64,000 nt of DNA from Rosa chinensis (Eukaryota > Streptophyta > Magnoliopsida > Rosales > Rosaceae): contig NC_037092.1 of assembly GCF_002994745.2 (NCBI RefSeq), forward strand, positions 11,026,501 through 11,090,500. Reading direction: 5' to 3'. Both the position numbers and the translations under genes were made by a program. Below, piece after piece: positions 47,941-60,126 of the stretch. Position 1 is the first letter of the stretch; each line of letters starts with the position of its first letter. A model generated the notes under the pieces. It was given only the letters and a program-made list of their open reading frames with translations. It was not told the DNA's origin and did not search any database.

Positions 47941-50900
47941 TCAATTTAATTTAGAACTGCTTATAAGAGAACTGTTTAACACCACACCTCCTGCAGTGGC
48001 CTTCAAAAACTTGGTCTTAATTTTGTTGAGCGTGGCTAGAGCATCTTGCATATTTGTTCTCTCTTCCGGTGATTCTGCACAACAAGCTAGAGCTAATCCC
48101 AGAATGGATGATAAACACTCTGTCGTGCTCACAACACCATTGCCTTCTTGAGTCCCAAATAAATTGGCATCTGCAACTTCAACTATTCCATCTAGAAATA
48201 GTGAATTTGCAACCCCTTGCTTCATACTCATACCCCCACCAAACATCTCATCTGCTGGCTTCCTCTTTGTGAATGTTTCCATCAGTACAATACCAAAGCT
48301 GTACACATCCCCTCTTCTCGAGACTATTCCTTCTGTTCCATACTCTGCAATGTATAAATGAAAGACCTATAAATAAAATTAATGTGGACGACATACATAA
48401 ACTTCAGACATAAATAAGCAATAGTATATCACCTGGAGCCATATAACCAATGGTGGCTAGGGTCATTGTCTGAGTCATAGAATCTCCACCACCTAAAAGC
48501 TTTGCCATGCCAAAATCAGCAACATGTGCGACCATATCATCATCTAGTAGTATGTTGCTGGGCTTCAAATCACAATGGGTGATGGGTGTTCCATAACCAT
48601 GATGAAGGTACTCCAACGCTGATGCAACATCAATCACTATATTCAACCTCTGCAGGAGGTTTAAGGAAAGGTTTTCGGAATACAACCATTTATCAAGATT
48701 TCCATTGGGCATGTAGTTCAGTACTGCGGCTTTGAAGTTTGTTTGGCTGCAACAACTGATTATTTTAAGAAGATTTCGATGACGAATATTGCCTAGCATT
48801 TCGCATTCATTATGAAAACTCCTGAAAGCCCCTTCTACTTCTAAATTGAAAACCTTTACCGCAACATTTATCCCATCTGACAACGTTCCTTTATATACTG
48901 TGCCAAAATCCCCTGAGCCAAGTAAGTTGCTTTCATTGAACCCATTTGTTGCCCTTAAAAGTTCCAAGTGTGAAACATTTCTCCAAAGAGGCTGATGCAA
49001 CATGGCAACCTCCATTGCAGCTTCCACATTCCTTTTTCTGCATAGCATTATCATCGATGCAAGGCCTACTATGAGCACTATTGCTGACAAGATGCCTATA
49101 ATAATATATTTTGGAAAAGAACTGCCAACTGCTTTCTTCTTGCATGGTGGAACAAGCAATTGGGGTGCACCACAGAGTGCACCATTTGAGACAAAAGATG
49201 CAGAAGAGAAGTTTTTGAAAGGTCCACCAGTTGGAATTTCTCCTTGTAGTTTGTTGAAAGACAGATTCAGAGATTGGAGACGTGAGAGTGCTTCTAGAGA
49301 CTTTGGAATGACTCCAGAAAGACTGTTGTTGGATAGATCCAGGAGTTGTAGGCTTAGGGAGTTCCCAAATGAACTAGGAATGTTGCCTTCAAAATTATTA
49401 TTTTCCAAGGAGAGTGAGACCAGATTTTCAAGACCCCCAAAGCTGCTTGGCATCGAACCTGATAAATGGTTGTTTGATAAATCTATATCTGCCACAACTG
49501 CCAAATTTCCAACATCTTCTGAGAGAGGTCCACTTAGACTATTGGATGACAGGCGTAACAACAAGATGTATCTAAGTTCCCACAAGGAAGAAGGTATTGT
49601 GGAAGTCAGCATGTTGTAGCTTAAAATTAGCTTTCTTAGTGAACTGGCTAGGTTACCTAAGCAGGAAGGTATAGTACCAGAGAGTTCATTACTATACAAT
49701 TCTAAATCAGCTAGGCTGTCTAGCTGACAAAGTTCATCTGGTATGTTTCCTTGCAATTTGTTGAAAGTCAAATACAAACCTTGGAGATTCCGTAGTTTTC
49801 CCAATGTCGTTGGAATTGATCCGCTCAGTTCATTGAATGCCAGGTACAATGTTGTCAAGCCGCTTAAGTTGCCAATCTCGTTGGGAATGTTACCCCTTAA
49901 GTTGCATCCTCTAAAATCCATATATTGTAGTGATGTAGAGAGATTCCCAAGGGAAATAGGGAGGGTGGTATTTAAAGGGTTTCCTACTAGGCTTAACATC
50001 CTCAAATTTCTGAGATTACGTAAACATGAGAAAATGTTTGCCTCTGGGGTAGAAGTATCAATCATCAAGTTATTCAACGATAATAGAAGCCATTGAAGAT
50101 TTGTTAAGGCACAGAGGGTAGCAGGAATAAACCCAGAAAATAAGTTTGGGCCCATGTCTAGTTTTGTGAGCTTAGAAGCATTGGAGATGAAGTTTGGGAT
50201 CTCTCCGCTAAGGTTATTTCCTCCTACATGGATCTCTTGTAGGTTTGGAAAGGCAAGGCCCATATTTGCAGGGAGACTGCCTGATAGTTGATTCAAAGAA
50301 ATATCGATTCCTTTTAGCAAGGATAAGTTGAAGCTTTCTGATGGGATGAGGCCATTGAGATTATTGGCACCAAGTGCTAAAGTCTCTAAGTTTCCAAGGT
50401 GACCAATCTCGTGTGGTATTGTCCCTGCCATAATGTCATCAACCTTAGAGCACTAAAAACACAGTAAATATTAAATAGAGTTGAAATAACGGGCAAGTTA
50501 CCTGTCAAATTGTTTGGACTAAGATGAAGATACTTGATCTGCGTCAAGTTCCCAATATTTCTAGGTATACTCCCACTGAAATTGTTATCTCCCAATGTTA
50601 ATACCAGAAGTTGTTTGCACTGCTCTAAGCTTGATGGAAGTGGACCCTCAAATTGGTTGTAAGCCAAATTCAATTTCTGAAGATTAGGGAGATTCCCACA
50701 CAAATTGTCTGGAACCTTGCCGTTCAAACGGTTTCGATATAGATTCAGAGTAGTCAAAGAAGACATGTTGAAGACACCCGCAGGAACAAGACCTTCTAGG
50801 CCGTTGTCTTGCACAAACAATTCCTCCAAATCTAAAGCACCAATCTCCTTTGGAAGTTCTAAAATTCAACATGTATATTAAAAACTCATGAGCTGAGCCA

Positions 50901-51766
50901 TAAAGTTGTTATAGTAACACTGCAACACAGCCAAGCCATACCTTTGAACTTGTTCGAGTCTAGGTACAGCATCTTCAGCATGGTTAAGTTCCCGATTTCT
51001 TTCGGTATGGTACCTGGTAATATAAGGAGGATTTCTTGTAGGTCCATTAGTTGAACGCTAGCTACTGTATATGTAGGTACGTACGGATAGAATTTCATTT
51101 CATAAAACATATATACTACTATGTATAGAGCAATAAAAAACATATTACTAAGTAAAATGACCATCACGATCGAACTAATTAATTGAAGAGTTGTATGTAG
51201 ATAGATTGTTGCCACTCACCCGATAGTTGATTATATCTGAGATCAAGTACTTGTAGTGCAGACAAGTTGAAGATAACCGTGGGTATTGAACCTGAAAACC
51301 CATTGCCATACAAATTGAGGATTTGTAGTTTGGACAAGGACCCCAACCATGATGGAATCTCTCCCACAAAATTATTGAATCCGAAGCTAAACAACGTGAG
51401 TCGCCGCAAACCGGCCAATTCCCCTGGGATAGTTCCATGGAAGCTGTTATTTTCTAGGCGCATCCCAGCAAGAAATGATAGGTTTCCTAGCTCCGGAGGA
51501 ATGGTGCCAGTGAGATGAAACTCAGAGAGGTTCAAAAATACGACCCTAAGGTGGCGTTCACCGCAAGTGACCCCGACCCAGTTGCAAACGTCGGAGTTGG
51601 ATGACCAGTTGGTCAAGATCTTGTTCTGAGGGTCACCGGTAATACGTGCTTTGAGAGCAAGAAGAGCAGACTGGTCGGTGCTGAAGTTGGTTTGCGCTGC
51701 AGCCATGGTGCAACAATAGTAAACCACCAGCAAGACTTTCCCCCACAGAATCTGCCTTTTCTCCAT
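47941..51766 (-). CDS. LRR receptor-like serine/threonine kinase, LRR-XII class, non-RD (At3g47570/EFR-like)
   Basis: Five exons: 51220-51766, 50942-51013, 50502-50858, 48433-50424 and 47941-48344. The sum is 3372, giving 1123 residues; every intron is phase 1, and the first three split LRR units at the same point. Signal peptide VLLVVYYCCTMAAAQ; N-terminal cap with NWSSNSDVCNWVGVTCGE; about 27 LRRs of 24 residues with the LSGxIP signature; transmembrane segment YIIIGILSAIVLIVGLASMI; kinase with [37 protein letters not shown] and APEYGTEG. Cys replaces Arg before the catalytic Asp, so it is a non-RD kinase, the type found in EFR, FLS2 and XA21 immune receptors. It is inferred to sense an extracellular ligand at the plasma membrane; the ligand is unknown. 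No lesion found. Confidence 0.95.
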
Positions 51767-52769
51767 TGCTTGATTGGACTATTAATGGAGGAGATATCAG
51801 CTTCTCCTAGTGTCGTATGTATATATCTCACACAGACACATATTATATCGATCGATTTTTAATTTACATATTCTGCTGCCGGCTTGCATATATTAATCCT
51901 ATAGCTCACTTTTCGGCCAAATGAATAATGTATCGTGTTCATGAATGAATCTATGGCCAAAAGTAATGTACGTGTGTACGCAGGACTAATGGGTTTAGCT
52001 TCTTTTTTGTTTGTTGCCAGCCAAATTATTAAAAATGTATCTAGCCGGCCAGTATTACATATATATGTGGTAGTAGCTAACTAGCTATAGCCAGTTTTGT
52101 CATTTAAAATAAATTTCATGTAGTGTGGGTGTAACAGTGATGACATTTATTTAAGATATCTAATCGATAGAAATCAATTATATAGAACTACGTAGAATTG
52201 TGAGTTAGGGATGTGGCCATACATCTAAGAAATTATTCCACCAATAGTTTTCTCCCAGTAATGCAAGCGAAGCCATTGATAAAATAATCAAAGTCCTGAA
52301 TATTTTTGGACTTAATTACAATAGTAATTCTGCCTAATAACAGGATTGACTAACATATGGTTATCGTTATATGATAGAGTTTAGGAATAACATGATTTGA
52401 TGATTAGCAAACTCAAGATGTCTAATTAATTTTTCACATCATTATCTAGCAAAAGAAAAAGGACTGACATATTAATGCATAAGGAATAATCGAATAGGTT
52501 TTTTATTATTATTATTAAAAAGATGATCAAAAGATTTCACTCATACTCTATGGTAACTCGAATAGGTTGTAAATAATAGACATATCACTTGAACTGTTAC
52601 CTACAGAAGCAATTTATATATGGGCCAACAAAAAAAAAAAAAAAACTGTTTGGACAAAAGTGACTCATAACTAGAACTTCAACTAGAACCATGCAATAAA
52701 GTCACTCAGTTATAGGGGCTGTTGAAAGATACCACGGTTCAACAGTACACTTCATATATGGAACTTTGT
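51767..52769. other. Promoter/upstream region of the receptor kinase
   Basis: AT-rich; TATATATCTC near 51820 is a possible TATA region for the minus-strand gene. A short (TTA)n tract lies at about 52502 and an A-run at 52628. No gene. Confidence 0.45.
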
Positions 52770-53165
52770 TCCAAAACTTGGTCTTGATTTTATTGCGGCT
52801 GGCTATAGCATCTTGCATAGTTAATTCTATCTTCTGGTGACCCTGCACGTTAAGCTAGAGCTATTCTCAGTGCAGACAAATTGAAGATTAATTTGTGTGG
52901 GAATCGAACCTGCAAATCAATTACGTACCATGCAAATTAAGGATTTGAAGTTTGGAAAAGGACCCGAACCATGATACCATCATGCTCCCGTAAACTTGTT
53001 GAACCGGAAGTAAATGGACTTCCTGCAAACCAGCCAATTCATGAGGGAGAATACTATTAAAACTCAATAACAGTCCAGCTTAATGAGCAATGGCAAGTTA
53101 CCGAGCTCCCGAGGAATAGTGCCTGTGACACCTATAAGGATAGGTTCAAAGTTACAACCCTAAGG
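52770..53165 (-). pseudogene. Receptor-kinase relic: last-exon piece fused to first-exon LRR piece
   Basis: 52770-52868 matches the C-terminal kinase exon of the neighbour (CCAAAACTTGGTCTTGATTT, GCATCTTGCATA, TGACCCTGCAC against the corresponding positions at 48003-48090). At about 52868 the match switches directly to exon 1 LRR sequence (CAGTGCAGACAAATTGAAGA, AAATTAAGGATTTGAAGTTT, CGAGCTCCCGAGGAAT), corresponding to 51245-51520. Everything between is missing, so two distant parts of a third paralogue were joined by deletion or unequal exchange. Many indels; no open frame. Confidence 0.75.
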
Positions 53166-53441
53166 CTATTTTCAATCGTTATGGTTTAAAATAGACTAAG
53201 ATTAAAGTTTTAGACATTTAAAATGTAATTTTTAGACTATTTATCTGAATAATAAGGTCAATAATTTTTCTAAATCTAACCCTTTGAAAGCTCAATAATT
53301 TTCATGTGAGTCATTATTCTCTACATACCACACCAAATGCATGTGGGCCAGCCTTCAACTTTTCATAGTCCATTTCTGTCTACACCATGGTCTATCAAAA
53401 TTGATTTTTGTAATAGACCTAGGCTTAGTTTGGGATTGCTG

Positions 53442-53516
53442 TGCTGTGAGAGGAAGCACTTCCTAACTTGCTGTGAGAGGAATCACTTCCGAACTTGTTG
53501 TGAGAGGAAGCAGCTG
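53442..53516. repeat. 27-bp tandem repeat in the Harbinger subterminal region
   Basis: About 2.7 copies of a unit beginning TGCTGTGAGAGGAA(G/T)CAC, at 53442, 53469 and 53496. Subterminal tandem motifs are possible protein-binding sites. Confidence 0.85.
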
Positions 53517-53891
53517 AGGTGTTTGGTAAACTGTTTTTAAAAGTGTTGCGAGAACGAAAAGCAATTTGTAGGTGTTTGGTAAGTAAAAAGGCAAAAGTGT
53601 TTTGGCTGGGTATAATTACCAAAATGGGCATACATGTTTTGATATGCTATTAAAATACATAATTTTGTTTTTTGATTATGTAACTATGCTAAATAAAAAA
53701 TTTCTCATGTATTATTCATGTACCATTGGTTGGACTGAATAAAAGATTTACTTTAAACTCTTTAATATGCATATTATGTTTAACTATTACACAAAATAAG
53801 TCAAGAATATTTGGATTAATTTCCCGACCATAGTTCAGCAGGAACCATTACACAAAATAAATTAAAGTCACTTGAAATTTGCAACTAAATG

Positions 53892-55251
53892 TTAAGTAGA
53901 TGCATTCATTAGACTTTGTGCAATTGCATTTCTTAACACCTCCATTTCTTGTCTTTCCAGACTATCTCCATCATGTTCATTATCCTCCATCTCTTCACTA
54001 GTCTCTTCACTTGAGTAATTTCCACTTTCATCAAAATCAATATCTCGTTGAGCATATCTTCTTATGTAGTTATGAAGAGCCATAGTAGCAATAACTATCT
54101 TAACTTGTTTTTTATAAGGAAAGTGAGGCATATCACGTAAAATACTCCATTTCTTCTTCCATACCCCAATAGTGCACTCAATAACACCCCTAAGTGAAGA
54201 ATGTGCATGATTGAATATTTCTTTATGACCGGTTGGCTCATCACCTCTACGGAAATGTGGAAAGTGGTACCGCTCACCTTTATATGGTCATAAATAACCC
54301 TTCATTTGTGGATATCCGGCATCCATCACATAGTATTTTCCTGACATTATAAATTATAAGGAATTATTGATCTCGGTAAAATAAAAGATTATAAGTTATT
54401 ATTTATGTAATTCTAGGAAAAAAAATACCATTTGGAGATTTAGGAAAATTCGATTGAGGACTGCGTAGAGCTGATAAGAATACTCTACTATCATGGGCAG
54501 TGCCTTCCCACCCTGCACATGCAAATGTGAACTGCATGTCGAAGTTGCATATAGCCAATACATTTTGGGTGGGTATCCCTTTTCTTCAAATATATGGCAC
54601 CTGATCACATGGAGATATCGAAGCTTGAACATGAACACCATCGATAGCACCAATGCAATCCTACAAATTAGTATAATAGACTTGAATAAAAAAAAAATGG
54701 TTTTCTACCAAATTAGGAAGCATTTATATAAGGATAACATCTTTAAAAGGGTAGTACATTATACATACCTTAAAATGAGGCATGTATCTTGAATCAGTGA
54801 GAATTTCTTGTGGAATGCTCCTAAATTCCGGATCCAATGGCTTTATGAGCACTTTTGCCATATTATAGAAAATCTCTAATATTATATCAAAATACCTACT
54901 AACCGTCTCACCAGAACGTTGAAAACATTCTTGTGTATTCCTATTAGTTTGACCTTGTCCCAAAATATAAAGAAACATAGCCACCATTTCAACAATACTC
55001 ATGTTTCTTGAACCCTTCAATATCTTTTCCAAATCATTTACAAGCATCATGAAGACTTGTTTATCCATCCTAAATTGGTTATAACACCTACTTTCATTGC
55101 CTTCTAACACTTCCATTAACCAAATGTAACCTGTTTGGGAGCTTGTCATACATGGAATTTTCTGAATGTACTTTTCAAGATAGACTTGAATAAGACGACC
55201 ACATAAACATATAATTTGATCTATCTCCTCCTCATCTCCAGAAGCATCCAT
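53892..55251 (-). pseudogene. PIF/Harbinger DDE transposase (DDE_Tnp_4 type) with two premature stops
   Basis: Three exons, 54769-55251, 54429-54660 and 53892-54340, sum to 1164 in one frame (387 codons). The N-terminal part holds a helix-turn-helix region (MSIVEMVAMFLYILGQG, FQRSGETVSRYFDIILEIF). Catalytic motifs can be read: first Asp in CIGAIDGVHVQ, second in GWEGTAHDSRVFLSALR, third in MDAGYPQMKG, and the Glu in GVIECTIGVWKKKW. An acidic tail follows. Such nucleases excise the element at TTA/TAA targets together with a Myb-like partner. TGA codons interrupt the frame at 54586-54588 (before RKGIPTQNV) and 54288-54290 (after MKGYL). No frameshift was found, so decay is recent or slow. Confidence 0.92.
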
Positions 55252-55669
55252 ACTTCACAAAACAAACCTGCCAATGTTTACTTGTTCATCAAATTCAAAA
55301 TATAAAATGGGTGTAGGAAGACAAGCATGCATATGTACTTGAGCAGCAAGATAAAAACTAAACAGCAAGCTTTTGACTAATCATCATGCAAGATACAAAA
55401 TAGAAAGGCAGGTTTTGGTGCAGCAGACTCCTAAAACTAAACTAATCATTCACATCAAAGGAAACTTCAAAGAACCAAACAACCATCAGTTTTAATAAAA
55501 AGATGCATCAAATTCAGTTTCAACTTAGTAAAATAATATAGCATTAACAATTAACAACAATCAATCTTTCAAACCCGGAAAATCACAAAAATAGAAAAAA
55601 ACTTAGCTTAGGTCTAAACGACAAGCAACAGGCATCATGTTACAAAGTAGGACCAGCCTACTTAATTTT

Positions 55670-58025
55670 CTGCTTTTTTCTGATTAAGAATCAGAAACTG
55701 GAGCTTGAGATCAGCATCTGTCATAATAGAAAACATCTCTTGCTTCTCTTGAGAGCAGAACAACTCCGTTGCAAACCACCATAGCTTGGTACCGGTTTCT
55801 GCTCTTGGTAATGTTGCAACAACTCTCATCACCTCTTGAATACTAGTTCCTTGTGAGGTGCCATTGTCACGTACAGATGTGGCTCAAGACGATCGATTTA
55901 TTTAGACAATTTCGCCGCACCTCCCACCTTTTCTTTCTTCCCCTTTTGGTCCTCTCATAACTCCTTTTCCTTTTTTTTCTTTATCAGCCTCTGTTTGGCA
56001 CTCCAAATTTGTTCTCTTTTTGCCTCTACGTTCATTATCTTGGTCAGAATCCTCTTCATCATCTCCAGAAAATAAATTATGTTCTGAATCCTCCACAACC
56101 TCTTCAATATCTATAGTAGCTGAGGGAATCATGGCAAAGTGACCTAGGGCTGTGCTACCCCTGAACATGTTGTCATAAACAGCCATCATTTCAGGACTAA
56201 TTCCCACATCCCGAAACTTGCGATACTCTGGATTGATCTACAAAAGAAGAACATAAGAGAAGATTGTTACATATGATAATATTGATCACAAAAACTGAGC
56301 AGCAAATGCAAACCTGAATGCATATATTAAATACTACATCAAGTGTCTGGACTGAAATTAACCAAAACAAAAACTGGACTGAAATTAACCAAAACAAAAG
56401 CTATGGTGTCTGGACTGAAATTAACCAAAACAAAAACTTCCAGACCATGTAACCAATGCAACATTCCTCCACAACAAAGTTGCAATACATAATTAACTCC
56501 ACCAACAAAGGGCCAAAAGGAAACTGAACATTCTTACACCAACAAAATACATCAATCAAAAACGTTGAAAAGAACAAGTACCCAAACCAAAAGAAACTAA
56601 AATAAATAAATAAATAAAATTAAACTCTCACATTCCATAATCACAAAACGCTAACAGCAACCAGGTAGATATAATTACCCACAGCACTGCCCAGACTACT
56701 AGTCTCTAACTTTAACAAACAAAGGTAAACTGAAACTAATAGAAAAGTTTTGACTCGATTAAAATCACAATCCAAAAAATAGGGAGTCGATCTGCAATCA
56801 AACTTTTGGGCATCAAACTTTTAACCTCTGGTGCCGATTTAAAATTTGTCATTTGCAAAACAAACGGGATTTAGTAAAAAGTCTAAACTCTCAATAAGTG
56901 CCGGAAGATAGAAAGCACTCACACAACACAAAATAAAGCACCGTGCTATCAATCAAAGTAAAATCATCAAGAACATAATAACAAGTACACTAATTCAGAG
57001 AAGATAGAAAGCACAACACAAAACAACATATAATAATTGAATCAGTACAAGCTCAAGACTGATTTCAAAAGCTAAACAATCATTATATACCAAAACAAAA
57101 ACCCAAAACAGTTCAATTGATACAGAGCATAAACAACATAGTACCAATACAATATAATTGATAAGCATCGTGAAAAGAGCACCCAAACTAAAAATCAACA
57201 ACCTCAGTAAGTTCACATAACATCAAATACCCAACATAACCCTTTATCAAAACCAAACTCTCACATTCCATGTTAACAGTAGCAAGGCAGGGGATATAAT
57301 GAAAATAAAACAATTAACAAAGTAGAGAAAGTCACTCACAGTAGTACTAACCTCTCACTATTATTAACAGGTAAAACAGAGTTGACGTAAAATCTTAACT
57401 CAACTAGTACTACAAAACCAAAGATTGAAATACTACATCAAGTAAAAAGTTCAACTTCCAGAGAAGAAAAAGAACCTGGACTGAAATTAACCAAAACAAA
57501 AGCTATGGTGTCACTACATGCAATAAAAGCTAACCAGCAATAGAGCATGTAACCAATGCAACATTCCTCCACAACAAAGTTGCAATACATAATTTACCTG
57601 TTCATTAAAATTCAATATAAAAACAGAAAGAAAAAAAAAATTACTACCACAAGCAGAGAAGGATAAATACACACCTGAATTTTGGATTCCCACCATTCAG
57701 CAGGTGCGTCGACAGTTTTCCTAGCATGATCCCATCCAATACCAGTTTCCTTATGCAAAAGTGAACTCCACAATTTCCAATCATTTTTAAGTGAATCCCA
57801 CTTATTTTTTAGTTGGCTTTTATCGTAATCCCTTCCGGTTAACTCCTTAAAGGCCATGATAACATTTGACCATCCCTTTTTATCAAAATGTGTACCAGGT
57901 CTGTTTCCCTTTGCCACTTCCTTAGCAGCTATATCACAAAATATAGCTACTACCTCATCCGGCCATGTGGCTTTTTGTTTTCCAGATCCCACATTTTCAG
58001 TACCGGTGGATTTCTTCTTTCCGAT
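55670..58025 (-). pseudogene. Harbinger accessory Myb/SANT-like DNA-binding protein, C-terminal part damaged
   Basis: Exon 57675-58025 encodes a trihelix/Myb-SANT-like domain (Myb_DNA-bind_3 type): ATWPDEVVAIFCDIAAKEV, GWSNVIMAFKELTGRDYDK, QLKNKWDSLKNDWKLWSSL and WWESKIQ. After a 1.4-kb intron, the exon ending at 56237 continues INPEYRKFRDVGISPEMM and an acidic, then Lys-rich segment, reaching a stop at 55902. The family's C-terminal part (SIQEVMRVVATLPRAETGTK; WWFATELFCSQEKQEMF) is still readable at 55670-55860 in another frame beyond a TAA, so the tail is broken. The true start codon was not found and may lie in an upstream exon with the strong donor GTAAGTAAG near 58355. These proteins direct the transposase to subterminal sites. 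Confidence 0.78.
56346..57595. repeat. Intronic duplications: GGACTGAAATTAACCAAAAC repeats and a distant 50-bp copy
   Basis: The unit GGACTGAAATTAACCAAAAC occurs at about 56348, 56373, 56411 and again at 57478. The flanking block ATGTAACCAATGCAACATTC to TTGCAATACATAATT occurs at 56447-56494 and 57548-57595, about 1.1 kb apart. ACTCTCACATTCCAT also recurs (56625 and 57251). It looks like an old 1.1-kb tandem duplication within the Myb/SANT intron. Confidence 0.7.
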
Positions 58026-58627
58026 CTAAAGATAACACATGCTTAGTAGTAAACAAACAATAGTTATAAACTACCATATCCAACACCTAACACGATCCTC
58101 ATTCATACAAAGCTGCTGACCACAATAAAGACCTAGATATATCCTTTGTTTAAAACCATAGGATTCAATAAAGGGCTAGGGACCAGAATATATCAATTTC
58201 ACACTAGTATGCAAAGGTTGAAATATATACATATAAAAGAACCACTAGCCAAAAAAACAAAACCTAGGTAGCATCATAATCAAAGAAATGAAATCAAAAG
58301 GTGAAATAATTGGAAGGACTGGAATTGAATTGAAAAGTGTCAGAATCTTACTTACCCCGTCTCTATGTGCTGTAATTTGGTACCCAAAATACCACAAATT
58401 GACCAAACAATAAGAAGCTAGTTGTTTCGATCTGTTGCTACTTGTTCTGCAGGTGACGCATATGGGGAAAATTAAGAACTTTAGAGGAGACAAACAATAA
58501 CAAGCGCAGTGAATCGAAGCTTGCAAAAGCAATATACTGTAAATTTGGGGAAAGATGGAGAAGGAGAGGACTTACAGTGAGTTTGATTCGCTGAAGACAG
58601 AAACTTTCGGCTCAATTTGCTGCTGGG

Positions 58628-58630
<3 letters not shown>

Positions 58631-58670
<40 letters not shown>
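58631..58670. repeat. (GA)n microsatellite
   Basis: Twenty GA units, in the presumed 5' leader of the Myb/SANT gene (CT on the sense strand). Confidence 0.97.
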
Positions 58671-58675
<5 letters not shown>

Positions 58676-58784
58676 GCGGTGATAGAGTGGTTCTTGGTAG
58701 GCTTGCAAAGATGTGATTACGCGAAATTGATGGTTACTCGGTTCACTGCGCCGCTATGACTAGGTTATAGGAACTTCAAATGGG

Positions 58785-59204
58785 ATGATATATGCTGGGA
58801 GGAGGAATAACAAGGAAGATCTGGAGAGTGGTTCTGATGTGGAGCTTACCAAATACAAAAAGTGGTTGAAGAAGCTGGGGTCCGGGAATGCTTTGGGTTT
58901 GGGGCATGTGGCGGAGGAGCGACGAAATCGGGTTTTGAAGACACAGAAGAGATCGATCGATGAGCTGAGGTGTTTTGAGTTTTGACGGCAGAGGAGGTTG
59001 GGAAGAGCCAAGTACGAAAGGAGGTTGAAGAAGCTGGGGTTCGGGAATGCTCTGGGTTTGGGGCGTGTGGTGGAGGAGCGACGGAATCGGATTTTGAAGA
59101 CACAGAAGAGATCGATCGATGAGCTGAGGTGTTTTGAGTTTCAACGGCAAAGGAGGCTGGGAAGAGAGGCTGAGCATAACAAAACCCTATCACGATCCTC
59201 ATAG
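58785..59204 (+). other. Frame-preserving 159-bp tandem duplication inside the Harbinger element
   Basis: Two 53-codon units (from about 58864 and 59023) encode LKKLGSGNALGLGHVAEERR with VLKTQKRSIDELRCFEF, and LKKLGFGNALGLGRVVEERR with ILKTQKRSIDELRCFEF. In unit 1 the frame stops at TGA (58983-58985), where unit 2 has CAA (Gln). The opposite strand is also open over most of the same region. I do not recognise the sequence; it may be a captured gene piece or leader sequence. The period of 159 bp, a multiple of three, keeps the frame. Confidence 0.55.
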
Positions 59205-59444
59205 AAAAGATGAGGACATAATAGGAAATCTTTGTAAATTTCATTTAATGAACCCTGTTCACTCCGTGTTTTCACAGAATCAGCTTCCCAAAGCTGGTAC
59301 TTCGGTGCTTCTCAGTTTCAGCTTCTAAGAGAATCAATTTGGACCAAAAGCCACTTCTAGACATTTTACCAAACACCATAGCTAAAGCCCAAAAGCAGAA
59401 ACAGGTTCAAAAGCGCCCTCCAAAATCAATCCCAAACTAGGCCC

Positions 59445-59531
59445 TAACCTCCTATTGAAGATGGATTTTGAAGACTTGGGGTTCAAAATTTGGTTTTTAA
59501 ACCTACAAGCGGAGATGGCCTGATATGGTTA
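59445..59531. other. Host DNA between Harbinger elements, ending in TTA target site
   Basis: About 87 bp of unique sequence; the last three bases TTA (59529-59531) are the left target-site duplication of the next element. Confidence 0.6.
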
Positions 59532-60126
59532 GGCCATCTCCAGTAGGAAATGGCTATATTGAGGCCAGGGCTATAATTTAGCCCCAGAAATATTATTTTT
59601 TATTCTTGAAATAGTGAACCATCTCCAGTAAGGCAAGGGCTAAATTTTAGCCCTTTCAAGTATTTTATAGTTTTAAATTATATTTTTCAAATTTATCATT
59701 TTATTGTATTATAATAATATTTTAATTTAGACAAAAATTAATTTTGGAGACAAAAATTAATTTTTTTAAAGTGTATGTTTGGATGAGGTATTTATGTGGT
59801 ATTTTTTATAATATTTTCGAATAGGATTTTTAAGTGCCACGTGCCCCTTCACAAGTAAATCCCTAGATTCCCGATTATATATACTGTCGACGTGGCAAAA
59901 CTAATAATTGTAGACCTTATCAAATTTTCGGATAGTATTTGTGAATGCCATGTGTCCCATTGTGATCAACTCCCTAGATTTTCGATTAGATTTTATGCAT
60001 ACGCGGCTATTCTATCTTCAGCTTCAAATCTCAATAAAAATAGGTCTTTCGATTGCATATATCACTATCTCATCTATTTCTTCTCTAATTGTTTGTTCAA
60101 TTTATAAATTTTTCTTATATTTTGCA

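Larger units (their letters stand above)
53422..59444 (-). mobile_element. PIF/Harbinger DNA transposon, about 6.0 kb, both genes degraded
   Basis: The left end GGCTTAGTTTGGGATTG (53422-53438) pairs with the right end, whose reverse complement is GGGCCTAGTTTGGGATTG (59427-59444). Further inside, both ends carry GTGTTTGGTAAA-type and AAGCAGCTG/AAGCTG-type motifs. It encodes the two proteins expected of the superfamily, a DDE transposase (53892-55251) and a Myb/SANT-like protein (55670-58025), in the same orientation. The 3-bp flanks are CTA and TAA, not a clean duplication. Confidence 0.8.

Noticed and set aside
49002..49619. 205-codon plus-strand frame over the receptor kinase
   Set aside because: Antisense shadow of LRR-coding sequence; repeats the LRR periodicity and has no known domain.
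58776..59177. 133-codon minus-strand frame as a gene
   Set aside because: Antisense to the 159-bp duplicated frame; Pro/Leu/Ser-rich; neither strand has a recognisable family.
53416..59450. Perfect TTA/TAA duplication around the 6-kb Harbinger element
   Set aside because: Flanking triplets are CTA and TAA; termini agree but the duplication is not exact.
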